This document shows, piece by piece, positions 41,246 to 51,197 of a DNA stretch of 64,000 nucleotides. Numbering within the stretch: the stretch's first letter is position 1; each line of letters starts with the position of its first letter. Made by a program: the position numbers and the translations under genes. Source of the stretch: an uncultured Candidatus Saccharibacteria bacterium. Lineage in GTDB: Bacteria > Patescibacteriota > Saccharimonadia > Saccharimonadales > Saccharimonadaceae. The stretch is from contig CAMYUL010000003.1 in the NCBI GenBank assembly GCA_947302125.1, forward strand, positions 1 through 64,000, in the 5' to 3' direction. The notes beneath the pieces were generated by a model. The model made no database searches, was not told where the DNA came from, and saw only the letters and a program-made list of their open reading frames with translations.

Positions 41246-41917
41246 TTATTTCTTCCCCATTTCTGGTACTACACCAAGCACCACTAGTCCAACCTTATCT
41301 TCAACGACCTGGCTACTCTTAATTGTGTTATCAAGATAGAACATAACTAGCACCACGCCAATACCCATTGCTAAGCCAGCGACAAAGTACTTAAATGCCG
41401 AACTTGCAACGTTGATGTTATATGCAGAGCTAGCGAGGTCCGCTTTGTCAACAATCTGCACGTTATCAATCTTATAGATGTTAATAATTTCAGATTTAAA
41501 GACTTTTGCAATCTCATTAGCGATCTTCTGAGCTCTTTCCGCATCAGAATCAGCCACAGTTATAGTAATCAACTGAGTGTTAGCGGCAGGTGATACTGTA
41601 ACCTTAGAAGAAAGTGCCTCGGCACCGCCTTCAAGCTTCAAGTTATTTGCTACTTTATCAAGTACGTTTTTGCTTTTTGCAATCTCAGCATAGGTCTTTA
41701 CGAGATTATTCGAGAGCGTCACATCATTAGTGGTAATTGTGCTCTTAGAGTCCTTTTCAAAAGTCAAAACTGCCTTAGTAGAGGACTTATACATTGGAGT
41801 CTTTAGGTAGACAGAATACAAAACCCCTACAGAGAAAACTGCAACAAGCACCAAAAGAACTATATAGCACTTCGCTAAGATGTAACGGAATAGTTCCTTT
41901 AGATTAATTTCATCCAT
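41246..41917 (-). CDS. CpsC/Wzz-type chain-length and kinase-activator protein
   Basis: A 223-residue membrane protein of the Wzz/CpsC family. There are two membrane helices, at about 15-35 and 175-197, with an extracytoplasmic domain between them (VLTFEKDSKSTITTNDVTLSNN). It recruits and activates the CpsD-like kinase. AAGGAAC precedes the ATG. It heads the cpsC-cpsD-cpsB group behind a strong promoter (41992-42020). Confidence 0.92.
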   Translation of the reverse strand: MDEINLKELFRYILAKCYIVLLVLVAVFSVGVLYSVYLKTPMYKSSTKAVLTFEKDSKSTITTNDVTLSNNLVKTYAEIAKSKNVLDKVANNLKLEGGAEALSSKVTVSPAANTQLITITVADSDAERAQKIANEIAKVFKSEIINIYKIDNVQIVDKADLASSAYNINVASSAFKYFVAGLAMGIGVVLVMFYLDNTIKSSQVVEDKVGLVVLGVVPEMGKK

Positions 41918-41991
41918 CTTATGTTCCTTTATACGGGGCTCCCACCCCTGTTATAATTAAAATCTAACACCTATTTTTTAGGATTACAACC

Positions 41992-42020
41992 ATTATACCA
42001 CACATAAGATAAAAAGTCAA
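41992..42020 (-). promoter_or_regulatory. Promoter of the cpsC-cpsD-cpsB group
   Basis: TTGACT (42015-42020), 17 bases, TATAAT (41992-41997). The predicted leader of ~70 nt contains a CCTAAAAAATAGG inverted repeat. Confidence 0.75.
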
Positions 42021-42082
42021 TACCCTAATGGTAAAACGCCGCCTTCCAAAGGCTAAATATGTCTAAGGTTTAATCGCAGGAA

Positions 42083-42200
42083 ATTAGCCGTGAATCATAA
42101 AAATGTCAATGCATATCAAGGCTGAATTGAAGTCAAAATGACAATGAAATGTCATTTTGACAATTCACCTTGCATTGACATTTTTATGTGAACGGCTAAT
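42083..42200. repeat. Hairpin repeat family B, copy 3 (arm type I, loop type 2)
   Basis: The arms are as in copy 1 (ATTAGCCGT/ACGGCTAAT) and the loop as in copy 2 (ATGAA). The core is unchanged. It begins 16 bases after the rfbB stop on the minus strand. Confidence 0.9.
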
Positions 42201-42215
42201 TTTTGAACTAAAGCC

Positions 42216-43229
42216 TTACTTCAGCCATTCCGGATTCTCAGTATACCAATCAATAGTCTTGATAATCCCATCCGCAAACTTCGTCTCTGGCAACCACCCC
42301 AATTCCTTAGAAATCTTCGTCGGATCAATCGCATAACGAAGATCGTGGCCCTTTCTATCCGTCACAAACTCAATTAAATCAAGCGGCTTACCCAGATGGT
42401 TCAAGATTAACGTCACGATGTCGATATTTTTCATCTCGTTATGACCGCCGATGCAGTACCTCTCACCCGCAGTAGCCGAGTGAAATACTCTGTCAATCGC
42501 CTTACAATGATCTTCAACATACAGCCAGTCACGGATGTTGATTCCCTGGCCATAGACCGGCACTTTCTCGTCCGCCAAAGCTTTACGAATCACCGTCGGA
42601 ATCAGCTTCTCCTTATGCTGATACGGGCCGTAGTTATTCGAGCAGTTCGTAATATTCACATTCATCTTATACGTCTCAAAATATGCCCGCGCAATCATGT
42701 CTGAGCCCGCCTTTGAGGCCGAATATGGCGAATTTGGCTGAATCGACCGCTCCTCGTAGAAGTAATACTGGCGGCGCTCCTCATCAGACATCGAAGCTAG
42801 ATCCACGCCCTCCGGAATTGGCGACAATGTGCCAAACACCTCATCTGTAGAAATATGTACGAATTTATTTGGCGATCCCTCGCCCCATTTCTTGCGCGCT
42901 ACCTCTAGTAGTACATGCGTACCAAGCACATTAGTTTGCGTAAACACAAATGGCTCACGAATCGAATTATCCACGTGGCTTTCCGCCGCAAAATGAATCA
43001 CTCCATCGATATTGAACTCGTCAAAAATCCGAGAAACCGTCGCCTCATCACAAATATCTCCCTGAATAAACTCAATCTGATTGTGCACCGGATCAAGATT
43101 ATGCAAGTTCCCGGCATAGGTCAACTTGTCAAGCACTACAATTTTATCTTCCGGGTATCTCGGCACATAATACTGCACAAAATTACTACCGATAAACCCT
43201 GCCGCCCCTGTTACTAAAATGTTGGCCAT
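42216..43229 (-). CDS. rfbB: dTDP-glucose 4,6-dehydratase
   Basis: Second step of dTDP-L-rhamnose synthesis. 337 residues. NAD-binding motif GAAGFIGSNFV at residues 7-17, catalytic region HISTDEVFG and YSASKAGSD (Tyr-x-x-x-Lys). It overlaps rfbC by 16 bases. The order on the transcript is rfbD, rfbA, rfbC, rfbB. The ~337-residue length is normal. A hairpin repeat follows. Confidence 0.97.
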   Translation of the reverse strand: MANILVTGAAGFIGSNFVQYYVPRYPEDKIVVLDKLTYAGNLHNLDPVHNQIEFIQGDICDEATVSRIFDEFNIDGVIHFAAESHVDNSIREPFVFTQTNVLGTHVLLEVARKKWGEGSPNKFVHISTDEVFGTLSPIPEGVDLASMSDEERRQYYFYEERSIQPNSPYSASKAGSDMIARAYFETYKMNVNITNCSNNYGPYQHKEKLIPTVIRKALADEKVPVYGQGINIRDWLYVEDHCKAIDRVFHSATAGERYCIGGHNEMKNIDIVTLILNHLGKPLDLIEFVTDRKGHDLRYAIDPTKISKELGWLPETKFADGIIKTIDWYTENPEWLK

Positions 43230-43750
43230 TTTTGATCCTTTTCACTTAATATTAATTTTTCCTCGCCACCAATCTTATCTAGCGGCCAGTCAATTCCTAC
43301 CGAATTCCACAAAATCCCGCCCTCATCATCTGGGTGATAGAAATCATCGCACTTGTACACAAATTCCGCCTCATCAGACAGTACTAGAAATCCATGCGCA
43401 AATCCACGTGGAATAAAGAACTGTTTCTTATTCTCTGCTGACAGAATCACGCCGAAATATTTACCATAAGTCTCTGACCCCTCGCGAAGGTCCACTGCTA
43501 CGTCATAGACTTCGCCGCGTACCACGCGCACTAGCTTCGCCTGCTGATAAGTCTTCTGAAAATGCAGGCCGCGAAGCACACCCTTAGACGACTTCGACTG
43601 ATTATCCTGCACGAACTCGCAAGTCACCCCCACCTCTTCAAAATCACGCTTCGAGTACGTCTCCATGAAGTATCCGCGCGGGTCCTCAAACACCTTCGGC
43701 GTCAACACTAAGAGCCCATCAATACCAGTTTCTTCGCGGGAAATCGCCAT
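43214..43750 (-). CDS. rfbC: dTDP-4-dehydrorhamnose 3,5-epimerase
   Basis: Third step of dTDP-L-rhamnose synthesis. 178-residue cupin-fold enzyme with PKVFEDPRGYFMETYS, QDNQSKSSKGVLRGLHFQ (catalytic His), VDLREGSETYGK and IPRGFAHGFLVLSD. Its ATG shares a base with the rfbA stop (TAATG), so it is translationally coupled. Confidence 0.97.
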   Translation of the reverse strand: MAISREETGIDGLLVLTPKVFEDPRGYFMETYSKRDFEEVGVTCEFVQDNQSKSSKGVLRGLHFQKTYQQAKLVRVVRGEVYDVAVDLREGSETYGKYFGVILSAENKKQFFIPRGFAHGFLVLSDEAEFVYKCDDFYHPDDEGGILWNSVGIDWPLDKIGGEEKLILSEKDQKWPTF

Positions 43751-44631
43751 TATCTCTTCCTTTCCGCAAGATCATCAAGATACTTGCCATAATCAGTCTT
43801 CATAAACGGCTGCGCCAGCTCTTTTAGCTGCGCACGCGTAATCCAGCCGTTCTCATAAGCCAGCTCATCTGGCGAGCACACCTGGAGCCCCTGGCGCTTC
43901 TCAATCGTCTGCACAAATTGCGCAGTCTCGAGTAGTGCATCATGCGTACCCGTATCAAACCATGCCATGCCACGATCGAGCTTCTCGACCTTCAGGCGGC
44001 CATCATTAAGGTAAGCCTCCTGCACCGAAGTAATTTCAATCTCGCCGCGCGCACTTGGCTTTACATTCTTAGCAATCTCCGATACGCCCTTCGGGAAGAA
44101 ATATAGCCCCGGAATTGCCAGATCAGACTTTGGCTCCTCCGGCTTCTCTTCAATCGAGAGCGCGTTGCCCTCAGCGTCGCATTCCACCACGCCGTATCTG
44201 CGCGGGTCCTTTACTCTGTAACCAAACACCGTCGCATCATCCACGCGTGAGCTTGCCCGGGTCAAAATCCTCTGTAAATTCTCGCCATAGAACAAATTAT
44301 CGCCTAAGATCAGCGCCACCGGGTCATCGCCAATAAATTCCTCGCCCACGATAAACGCGTCCGCCAGCCCCCTCGGCGACTCCTGAATCTTATACTCAAT
44401 CGTCATCCCCCACTTCTTGCCGTCACCAAGCAAATTCTTAAAAATCTCATTGTCGCGCGGCGTGGTAATGATCAAAATCTCCCTGATTCCTGCCAGCATC
44501 AAGGTATACAGCGGATAATAAATCATTGGCTTGTCATAGACTGGCATAATCTGCTTAGAAATCGCCAACGTCAACGGATAAAGTCGTGTGCCGCTTCCCC
44601 CCGCCAAGATAATTCCTTTTCTATTGATCAT
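43750..44631 (-). CDS. rfbA: Glucose-1-phosphate thymidylyltransferase
   Basis: First step of dTDP-L-rhamnose synthesis, joining dTTP and glucose-1-phosphate. 293 residues. [15 protein letters not shown] at the N-terminus is the nucleotide-binding signature; [18 protein letters not shown] and [11 protein letters not shown] are family motifs. GGAAGGAG precedes the ATG. It lies 15 bases after rfbD. Confidence 0.97.
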   Translation of the reverse strand: MINRKGIILAGGSGTRLYPLTLAISKQIMPVYDKPMIYYPLYTLMLAGIREILIITTPRDNEIFKNLLGDGKKWGMTIEYKIQESPRGLADAFIVGEEFIGDDPVALILGDNLFYGENLQRILTRASSRVDDATVFGYRVKDPRRYGVVECDAEGNALSIEEKPEEPKSDLAIPGLYFFPKGVSEIAKNVKPSARGEIEITSVQEAYLNDGRLKVEKLDRGMAWFDTGTHDALLETAQFVQTIEKRQGLQVCSPDELAYENGWITRAQLKELAQPFMKTDYGKYLDDLAERKR

Positions 44632-44646
44632 TTTGCTCCTTCCCTT

Positions 44647-45612
44647 TTACTTAATTAGCTTGCCTTCTCTTCGTAAATACTCTGCTAACGCTGGGCTCCA
44701 ATGACGGATTGCTATGCCAGCATCAGCTAGCTTCTGCTTACTCATCTGCGAGTTCTTCGGCCGTGGCGCCACCTTATATTCTTCGCCTTTCTCTGCCGCC
44801 CGCGCCATCGCTTGCTGCTCATACTCCTCAGAAGAAACGCCTACCACCTTGCAATTTACCCCCGCCTGGCGATAAATTTCCTCTGTAAATTCAGCCCAAG
44901 TCGTAAAGCCAAGATTTGTCGCATTATAAATCCCAAACGGAATGTTCTTAGAAACTGCCTGGTAGATAATATCCGCTAGATCCTCAGCGTATGTCGGACT
45001 ACCGTGCTGGTCATTAACCACAGTTACCTCATCACGCCCCTCGGCCACAGTCAACATTGTCCGAACAAAATTTTTACCCTGCCCGTACAACCAAGCCGTC
45101 CGAAAGATATAGAATCTATCCGTATTCTCGGCAATCTTTTCCTCGCCGTGCAACTTCGTAATACCATACACCGACTGCGGTTCCTTCGGATCATCCTCAG
45201 AATATTCCTCAGTCACCGGCTTAATTCCGCCAAACACATAGTCGGTAGAAATGTGTACTAGCACCGCACCTGCCTCCTTAGCCATCTTTGCAAGATTGGC
45301 CGGGCCATCGGCATTAATCTTCTCTGCCAGCTCCGCGTTTAGCTCCGCCGCATCGACGTTAGTGTACGCTGCGCAGTTGATAATCACCTCTGGGCGAGCC
45401 TCAGAAATCACTCTAGAAACTGCCTCAAAATCTGTAATATCAAGTCCAATTGTCGCCAATTTTTCTACCGTCTCTCCATGAGTCACCTCAATTTCTCCAG
45501 GAACAACATCGGTCAAAACCAGCTCATTTTCTGCACCTTCAGCGTCGCGCAAGAACCTTTCGCGCACCGCCTGTGCTAACATCCCCTTAGCCCCCGTGAT
45601 CAAAATTTTCAT
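44647..45612 (-). CDS. rfbD: dTDP-4-dehydrorhamnose reductase
   Basis: Last step of dTDP-L-rhamnose synthesis. 321 residues. ITGAKGMLAQAV is the NADPH site, NCAAYTNVDAAE and VHISTDYVFGG are family motifs, and YGITKLHGE carries the catalytic Tyr and Lys. It has its own TATAAT box (45619-45624) six bases before the ATG, so the rhamnose operon starts here on a leaderless message. Confidence 0.96.
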   Translation of the reverse strand: MKILITGAKGMLAQAVRERFLRDAEGAENELVLTDVVPGEIEVTHGETVEKLATIGLDITDFEAVSRVISEARPEVIINCAAYTNVDAAELNAELAEKINADGPANLAKMAKEAGAVLVHISTDYVFGGIKPVTEEYSEDDPKEPQSVYGITKLHGEEKIAENTDRFYIFRTAWLYGQGKNFVRTMLTVAEGRDEVTVVNDQHGSPTYAEDLADIIYQAVSKNIPFGIYNATNLGFTTWAEFTEEIYRQAGVNCKVVGVSSEEYEQQAMARAAEKGEEYKVAPRPKNSQMSKQKLADAGIAIRHWSPALAEYLRREGKLIK

Positions 45613-45662
45613 AGTACTATTATACTACAAAATTACCTCAAAATAAATTGCTTCCGCTTCGT

Positions 45663-46970
45663 CTAATCCCTAGAAAACAGGTCACGCGTATAGACCTTAC
45701 CCGGCACATCAGAGAGTTCGTCTTCCATCCTGTTTGCCAGAATCACTGAGCATCTATTCTTAAACTCAGAGAGGTCTTTTATTACTTCAAGCTCCGCCAC
45801 CCCACCAGCATTATCTACCGTGCCATCGCCATCCACGTCTGCTTTTACCCCATGAATCTCAAACGTATCAGCACTAATCGTCGGCTCATAAATCACCACC
45901 TTCTTCTGCGCCGTGAGAAGCTTCGCGATAATGTCCTGAATTGCGCTCGAGCGGAAATTATCCGAACCAGCCTTCATCGTTAAACGATACACACCGATAG
46001 TCTCCGGCTGCATCTCCAAAATCTCATCCACTATAAACTGTTTACGCGTCTCATTCGCCTTCACGATTGCCTCAATCAAGTTCTGCGGCACATTGGCGTA
46101 ATTAGCCAATAGCTGCTTTGTATCTTTCGGTAGACAATACCCGCCATACCCAAACGACGGGTTATTATAATAATCGCCAATTCGCGGATCTAGACACACG
46201 CCCTTAATGATCTCGCGCGCGTTCAGCCCCTTCACATCCGCATAAGTATCTAGCTCATTAAAGTAAGAAACGCGTAGTGCCAAATAGGTATTTGCAAACA
46301 ACTTCACCGCCTCGGCTTCCGTACTTCCCATAAACATCACCGGCACGTCTTCAGAAAGCGCCGCCTCGGTGAGAAGCTCAGCGAACTTCCGCCCAGCCCG
46401 CATCATTAGCCCCTCTTCCTGTCCAACGATCATATCGGCATTCTCCCCCTCAATCTTTCCCCCTACCTCTTCTCTAGAACCGACAATAATACGCGATGGA
46501 TATAAATTATCATACAGCGCCTTCCCTTCTCTCAAAAATTCCGGCGAGAAGAAAATCGTCATTTCTGGATATTGTTCCCTCATCCTTCTTACAAACCCAA
46601 CCGGAATGGTAGACTTAATCACCACCGCCGCATTGTTTGTCTGAGCATACATCCTAGAAACCTTGCTCAAAATATCTTCCACAGAAGACGTATCAAAGAA
46701 ATTTAACTCCGAATCGTAATTTGTCGGCGTAGAAATAATTACAAATTCCGCACCAGAAAACGCTTCTTCATAGTCTAGTGTCGCCCGCAGATTTAGATCC
46801 TTCTCTGCAAAGAACTTCTCAATATATTCATCCTTAATCGGCGCCTCGCGACGATTAATCATTTCCACTTTTTCCGGAATAATATCTAGTGCCACCACCT
46901 CGTGTCGCTGTGATAACAACGTCGCAAGACTGAGACCCACATATCCCGTACCAGCAATCGCAATTTTCAT
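45663..46970 (-). CDS. UDP-glucose/GDP-mannose dehydrogenase family protein (UDP-glucose 6-dehydrogenase-like)
   Basis: Oxidises a nucleotide sugar to the uronic acid, most likely UDP-glucose to UDP-glucuronate. 435 residues. N-terminal GTGYVGLSLATLL, central FFSPEFLREGKALYDNLYPSRIIVG, and the catalytic Cys in PSFGYGGYCLPKDTKQLL. The C-terminal domain binds the nucleotide. The adjacent epimerase fits a UDP-glucuronate to UDP-galacturonate route. TATAAT (46978-46983) seven bases before ATG implies a leaderless message. Confidence 0.92.
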   Translation of the reverse strand: MKIAIAGTGYVGLSLATLLSQRHEVVALDIIPEKVEMINRREAPIKDEYIEKFFAEKDLNLRATLDYEEAFSGAEFVIISTPTNYDSELNFFDTSSVEDILSKVSRMYAQTNNAAVVIKSTIPVGFVRRMREQYPEMTIFFSPEFLREGKALYDNLYPSRIIVGSREEVGGKIEGENADMIVGQEEGLMMRAGRKFAELLTEAALSEDVPVMFMGSTEAEAVKLFANTYLALRVSYFNELDTYADVKGLNAREIIKGVCLDPRIGDYYNNPSFGYGGYCLPKDTKQLLANYANVPQNLIEAIVKANETRKQFIVDEILEMQPETIGVYRLTMKAGSDNFRSSAIQDIIAKLLTAQKKVVIYEPTISADTFEIHGVKADVDGDGTVDNAGGVAELEVIKDLSEFKNRCSVILANRMEDELSDVPGKVYTRDLFSRD

Positions 46971-47011
46971 AACCTTAATTATAGCTTACTAACTCTAAAT
47001 AATCAATTTCG

Positions 47012-47980
47012 CTACGCTTGTTGATTACTTTTACGCCACTCTACAAATTTTTCAATCCCCTCTTTGAAACTCCACTTTGGCTCGTACCCAAGCAAGCTCT
47101 TCGCCTTAGTTACATCCGCATAAGTTCTATCAACGTCTCCAGGCTGCATTGGCATCTGCTTAATCTTAGGCTCAACACCTAGAACCTCGCCAATCGTCGC
47201 GATCATTTCTTTAAGAGTGATTGGGTTATTGCTGCCAAGATTAATAACCTCGTATACATCACTATTAGCAGTTATATAATCAAACGCCCTACAAATCCCA
47301 TCCACAATATCGTCGACATATGTATAGTCACGATAAGTTGACCCATCGCCATACATTGTAATTTCCTCACCATTCAACATCATCCGAGTAAATTTGTTGA
47401 TCGCTAGATCTGGACGCTGCTTCGGACCGTACACCGTAAAGAAACGTAGCATAATAATATTCATATTGAACAACTTATGGTACACATGGGCCATCACTTC
47501 ATTTGCCTTCTTCGTAGCCGCATATGGCGAGATTGCATAATCTACAATCATATCTTCCCTAAATGGCACTTCCTTGCAATTCCCGTATACGGAGCTAGAG
47601 GAAGCCATCACAAGGTTCTTTACACCATGTGTCTTCGCCTGTTCCAAAACATTCTGCGTGCCTATGCCATTTACGTCTTGATATAGCATCGGGTCTTCTA
47701 TTGAAGGACGCACCCCAGCCATTGCCGCAAGATGCATCACTACATCGATTTGGTTCTCGTCAAAAACCCTCTTTAGTCCAGAAACGTCCCTAATATCAAC
47801 TTGGTACACGGTAAAATTTGGATTTTCCAAAAACGGCTTAATATTCGCCTTCTTCAGTTCAGGGTCATAAAAATCACAAAAATTATCTACAATTACGACC
47901 TTATTCCCCTCCTTGAGCAGCCTCTCAACTAATGTTGAACCTATAAACCCGGCTCCGCCAGTAATCAGATATGTTTTCAT
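47012..47980 (-). CDS. NAD-dependent epimerase/dehydratase (UDP-glucuronate epimerase-like)
   Basis: A 322-residue SDR enzyme with GGAGFIGSTLVERLL at residues 8-22, VMHLAAMAGVRPS, ASSSSVYGNCKEVPF and YAATKKANE (Tyr-x-x-x-Lys). The MAGVRPSIEDP block is typical of UDP-glucuronate 4-epimerases, and the neighbouring UDP-glucose dehydrogenase supports that substrate. It overlaps the flippase stop by ATGA. Confidence 0.88.
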   Translation of the reverse strand: MKTYLITGGAGFIGSTLVERLLKEGNKVVIVDNFCDFYDPELKKANIKPFLENPNFTVYQVDIRDVSGLKRVFDENQIDVVMHLAAMAGVRPSIEDPMLYQDVNGIGTQNVLEQAKTHGVKNLVMASSSSVYGNCKEVPFREDMIVDYAISPYAATKKANEVMAHVYHKLFNMNIIMLRFFTVYGPKQRPDLAINKFTRMMLNGEEITMYGDGSTYRDYTYVDDIVDGICRAFDYITANSDVYEVINLGSNNPITLKEMIATIGEVLGVEPKIKQMPMQPGDVDRTYADVTKAKSLLGYEPKWSFKEGIEKFVEWRKSNQQA

Positions 47981-49488
47981 TTCCCTTCCCTCTTTATTAT
48001 TTTTTTCATCATCTCGCCTAATTGTTTAACGTCCTTATGATAACAAACCGCATTTATAATCGCTACCTCCGGCACAACTATAGCTACTACCATTATAGCA
48101 TTCTTGAGCCATTCCCAGTACGAAGCCATCTCCGTCTTGACGAAAAGATTACAGACCAACACACCAATAATACTCTCCACCGCAATTACCAGAATCCACG
48201 AGAACGACTTCCATACGCTTCTCTTCAAAATATACTTAGAATTGTGATACATAAATTCTACCATTCGGATAGCCATTGCCACGATGGTACCAATTGCCAC
48301 ACCTATAATTCCAAAATGGAACACCAATATTACGGACAAAATAATATTAGTAATCGCCTCAATCCACGCTCCCCTTCTAGTCTCCTTGAAATGTCCCGCC
48401 GCTAGCGTAACAGAGCTATACGGCATCTTTATTGCCCAAAGGAACTCCGAAATCGTAATCAACACGCCAAAGATTGGCCTCACATAATCCGCATCTGTTA
48501 CACCATTCATATAAACACTTACAAACGGCGTTATCAAGACAATCGTACATATAAACAATATCGTCGCCACGGTATGGTAGAATAATTCATATGCGGAAAA
48601 TCTCCGATTTAGCGTCTCATGCTCTTTCTTCGCCATCATATCACCAAACGAAGCGTCTATGCCTAGGCTAAATGCCTGTATAATATTTTTCACCCCCTTT
48701 ATGATCACCATATATATCGAATAAACCGACACTTCCTTCAGTGTACTAAAAATCGTCAACACCATGACGTCCGTATTGCCATGTATCACCGCCGCAATAT
48801 GCTGTACTAACCCGTCCCATTTTTGCTTTATGACATAACCACTCTTTGCATTACTAATTTTAATTCCATATTTTTTCTTTACGTATCCACTATATAACAA
48901 CGGCCTTGCAACAAAGATAATCGCCGTCGCAATCTTTACGATCTGAATACTAAACCCAAACTTAATCAGCAATACTACCACAATCGTATTTAGTAGAGTT
49001 GTACCGATCTGCACCGCAGATGAAATATACGTTCTTTGCCCAGCCTGTAGATACAGCTGGTACGTCATACCGAAGAAATACTCCGTAAATGTTCCCACGG
49101 CCATAATTACAAGCAACGATATTGTAAACAATGGCTCAAATTGATTCTCTACTAGCAACGGATACACTACACACAGTACAGCGATATATATCAAGAAAAA
49201 TCCAGCCACAATTCGGAAAAACTTCTCGGCTGACTTTAAAATACTTTCAATAGTAGATTTGTCGTTCTTGGCGATCGGCTTATACAGTATAGACTTCACT
49301 ACCGGCCCAAAACCAGATTCTAGAAGTGTGATATAGGCCAAAAATTGAGTAATAGAATTAACCAAGCCGTTAACTTCGGAGCCGTACGCGGAAATGATCA
49401 ACCTTGGTACTACAAACCCATAAACTATCATTACCGCCTGCAAAAGAAGCGAAGTTACGATATTCTTAGCAGCATTTTTACTACGCAT
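47977..49488 (-). CDS. Polysaccharide flippase, Wzx/MATE-like
   Basis: A 503-residue integral membrane protein with about 12-14 hydrophobic segments, beginning with an RSKNAAKNIVTSLLLQ motif typical of O-antigen/teichoic-acid flippases. It would move the lipid-linked repeat unit to the outer face of the membrane. TATAAT (49497-49502) lies eight bases before ATG, giving almost no leader. This is one of several internal promoters of the cluster. Confidence 0.9.
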   Translation of the reverse strand: MRSKNAAKNIVTSLLLQAVMIVYGFVVPRLIISAYGSEVNGLVNSITQFLAYITLLESGFGPVVKSILYKPIAKNDKSTIESILKSAEKFFRIVAGFFLIYIAVLCVVYPLLVENQFEPLFTISLLVIMAVGTFTEYFFGMTYQLYLQAGQRTYISSAVQIGTTLLNTIVVVLLIKFGFSIQIVKIATAIIFVARPLLYSGYVKKKYGIKISNAKSGYVIKQKWDGLVQHIAAVIHGNTDVMVLTIFSTLKEVSVYSIYMVIIKGVKNIIQAFSLGIDASFGDMMAKKEHETLNRRFSAYELFYHTVATILFICTIVLITPFVSVYMNGVTDADYVRPIFGVLITISEFLWAIKMPYSSVTLAAGHFKETRRGAWIEAITNIILSVILVFHFGIIGVAIGTIVAMAIRMVEFMYHNSKYILKRSVWKSFSWILVIAVESIIGVLVCNLFVKTEMASYWEWLKNAIMVVAIVVPEVAIINAVCYHKDVKQLGEMMKKIIKREGK

Positions 49489-49502
49489 TAACTCTAATTA
49501 TA

Positions 49503-50399
49503 TCACTCTATCGGCAGCTTTATCAAATCGCCCAACCTGTAATCCCACTCTTTTGGGCTAAATTTTTCGAAACCAGCCCCAGGGTAGAATGTTATCTCGC
49601 CGAACTTTACAACCCCTGGTCTTGGGTTATAAAAATCTATCCTCACAAAAGACATCCCCTTAGCTAAACGTTCCGACAATTCTATCATCTTTTCCAAATC
49701 TGGAGGTTTTGGAATGCTTACAGTTGACTTTGGATACTTTCTTTCAAACGGCAATACGTTCCAGTCTCTGTCAAAGAAAGTCACCTTTAGGCCGTCCTTA
49801 GAGAATCTATCGGTACACGTAAAGATACACTTAACCTCCCCACCAAAACACATGAATTTATAGTCGGTCAATTCTTCACGATCGTCATCCGTCATGCACT
49901 CCTCGATCAAAATTCTTGGCTTTATGCTTTTATATGGCCATTCCCTCGAAACATAATAAAAATTCTTCTTTAGGCCTGTTTCTATTTTCCGCCTAGCCTT
50001 AGCCAAATCCAAATCTTTTCTATCCCTACATACAATTAGCCCGCCAGAGTCATGTGAGCACTTTATTACAAACTGTTCCGGGAGCTGCCAAAGATTAATC
50101 TCGTCAAAATGGTCACAGGTACTAATTGTTGGTATTATATACTCTTCCCCTATCTTCTCCGCCACATATTTCTTTGCTTCGATCTTATCTACCATCCGCG
50201 CATACTCCGGCTTTCTATCATGTAGCTTTAGCCACTGTATCTTTTCATTAAAAGTCTTTGGGTGTCTCAAATTGAGTTTATACCCCATCATATCTTTAAA
50301 TTTCAATTTAAGAAAAAGCCTATCACTAAGTAGTGGAACTCTTTTATCCAATGCAAGCAGCAACTTTCCCGGGTTTCGAAGATACCTTAAAGCTTTCAT
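49503..50399 (-). CDS. ATP-grasp TupA-like protein (polysaccharide-associated)
   Basis: A 298-residue protein of the TupA-like ATP-grasp family: GYKLNLRHPKTFNEKIQWLKLHDR, VDKIEAKKYVAEKIG, FVIKCSHDSGG and DFYNPRPGVVKFGEITFYPGAG, the last with the metal-binding Glu. Such proteins often sit in capsule and EPS clusters and may ligate an amino acid or similar group onto the polymer; the acceptor is unknown. It overlaps the next upstream gene by 4 bases. Confidence 0.88.
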   Translation of the reverse strand: MKALRYLRNPGKLLLALDKRVPLLSDRLFLKLKFKDMMGYKLNLRHPKTFNEKIQWLKLHDRKPEYARMVDKIEAKKYVAEKIGEEYIIPTISTCDHFDEINLWQLPEQFVIKCSHDSGGLIVCRDRKDLDLAKARRKIETGLKKNFYYVSREWPYKSIKPRILIEECMTDDDREELTDYKFMCFGGEVKCIFTCTDRFSKDGLKVTFFDRDWNVLPFERKYPKSTVSIPKPPDLEKMIELSERLAKGMSFVRIDFYNPRPGVVKFGEITFYPGAGFEKFSPKEWDYRLGDLIKLPIE

Positions 50400-51196
50400 C
50401 GTTTCTCCTTATGCAATGTCACTCTTACTAATGGATTCTTATATACATTGTCACCCAAACTTCCGACATCATTAAACTCGTAACCGAGCTTCCATACCAC
50501 ATACGGCAATGCTATCTGGTCTCTCATCGATTCAGATTTCAAAAACTCCTCCCACCATGCATTCAAGATCTTTTCCGCGCTCTTGCTATGTAAGTCGGTA
50601 GCAATTACGTTGCACTCGTACAGCCCAAATTCCCTAGGGAATCCTTCCTTCTTATATCTTGCGCCCTGCTCGTTCAATTTCCGTGCATTACCTTTCTTCA
50701 AAATCTTACAAGCTTTTATTTCCTTATACACAGAATCTCTTCTTTGATGTCTATGAAATGCTAACCCAGTCTTTTTATCGATGCCAGGTAGCATCTTTCT
50801 AATATCGCCTAAAACTTCTATATTCCCATCAATGTATATCGAATAGTCATACTTCCCTCCAAAAAGTTCAAACGGATGAAATTTCATATACCTGTTCCGC
50901 AATATATTATTGCCCAATGTCTCATCCTCCGGCATCTCACGAATTTTCCAACCATTACGCATCTTCTCGCCTTTAGCCCCATCTACATATGCAACAAAAT
51001 CAACATCTTCTATTTTAGGAGCCGAAAGCAGATCATCATACCCGCCAGTGATACTCGTGTAGACCACAGCCTTACCCACCTTATCCCAGTCCTCGTCTTG
51101 GTGCTGGTAGTTATTTTCCTTTTCGTCATGGCTAAGCATAGAAATTCTAACAATGTTATAGCCCGTCCTAATTTTTCTCTTTATCGCCCGGAACAT
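50396..51196 (-). CDS. DUF616-type glycosyltransferase
   Basis: A 266-residue protein resembling the DUF616/TOD1 glycosyltransferase family: VVYTSITGGYDDLL near the N-terminus, NRYMKFHPFELFGGKYDYSIYIDGNIEV with a DxN metal-site-like motif, and FHRHQRRDSVYKEI. Its role is probably addition of one sugar to the repeat unit. A TTG at 51211 is in frame, but GAAAGGTAT is better spaced to the ATG at 51196. Confidence 0.82.
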   Translation of the reverse strand: MFRAIKRKIRTGYNIVRISMLSHDEKENNYQHQDEDWDKVGKAVVYTSITGGYDDLLSAPKIEDVDFVAYVDGAKGEKMRNGWKIREMPEDETLGNNILRNRYMKFHPFELFGGKYDYSIYIDGNIEVLGDIRKMLPGIDKKTGLAFHRHQRRDSVYKEIKACKILKKGNARKLNEQGARYKKEGFPREFGLYECNVIATDLHSKSAEKILNAWWEEFLKSESMRDQIALPYVVWKLGYEFNDVGSLGDNVYKNPLVRVTLHKEKR

Positions 51197-51197
51197 T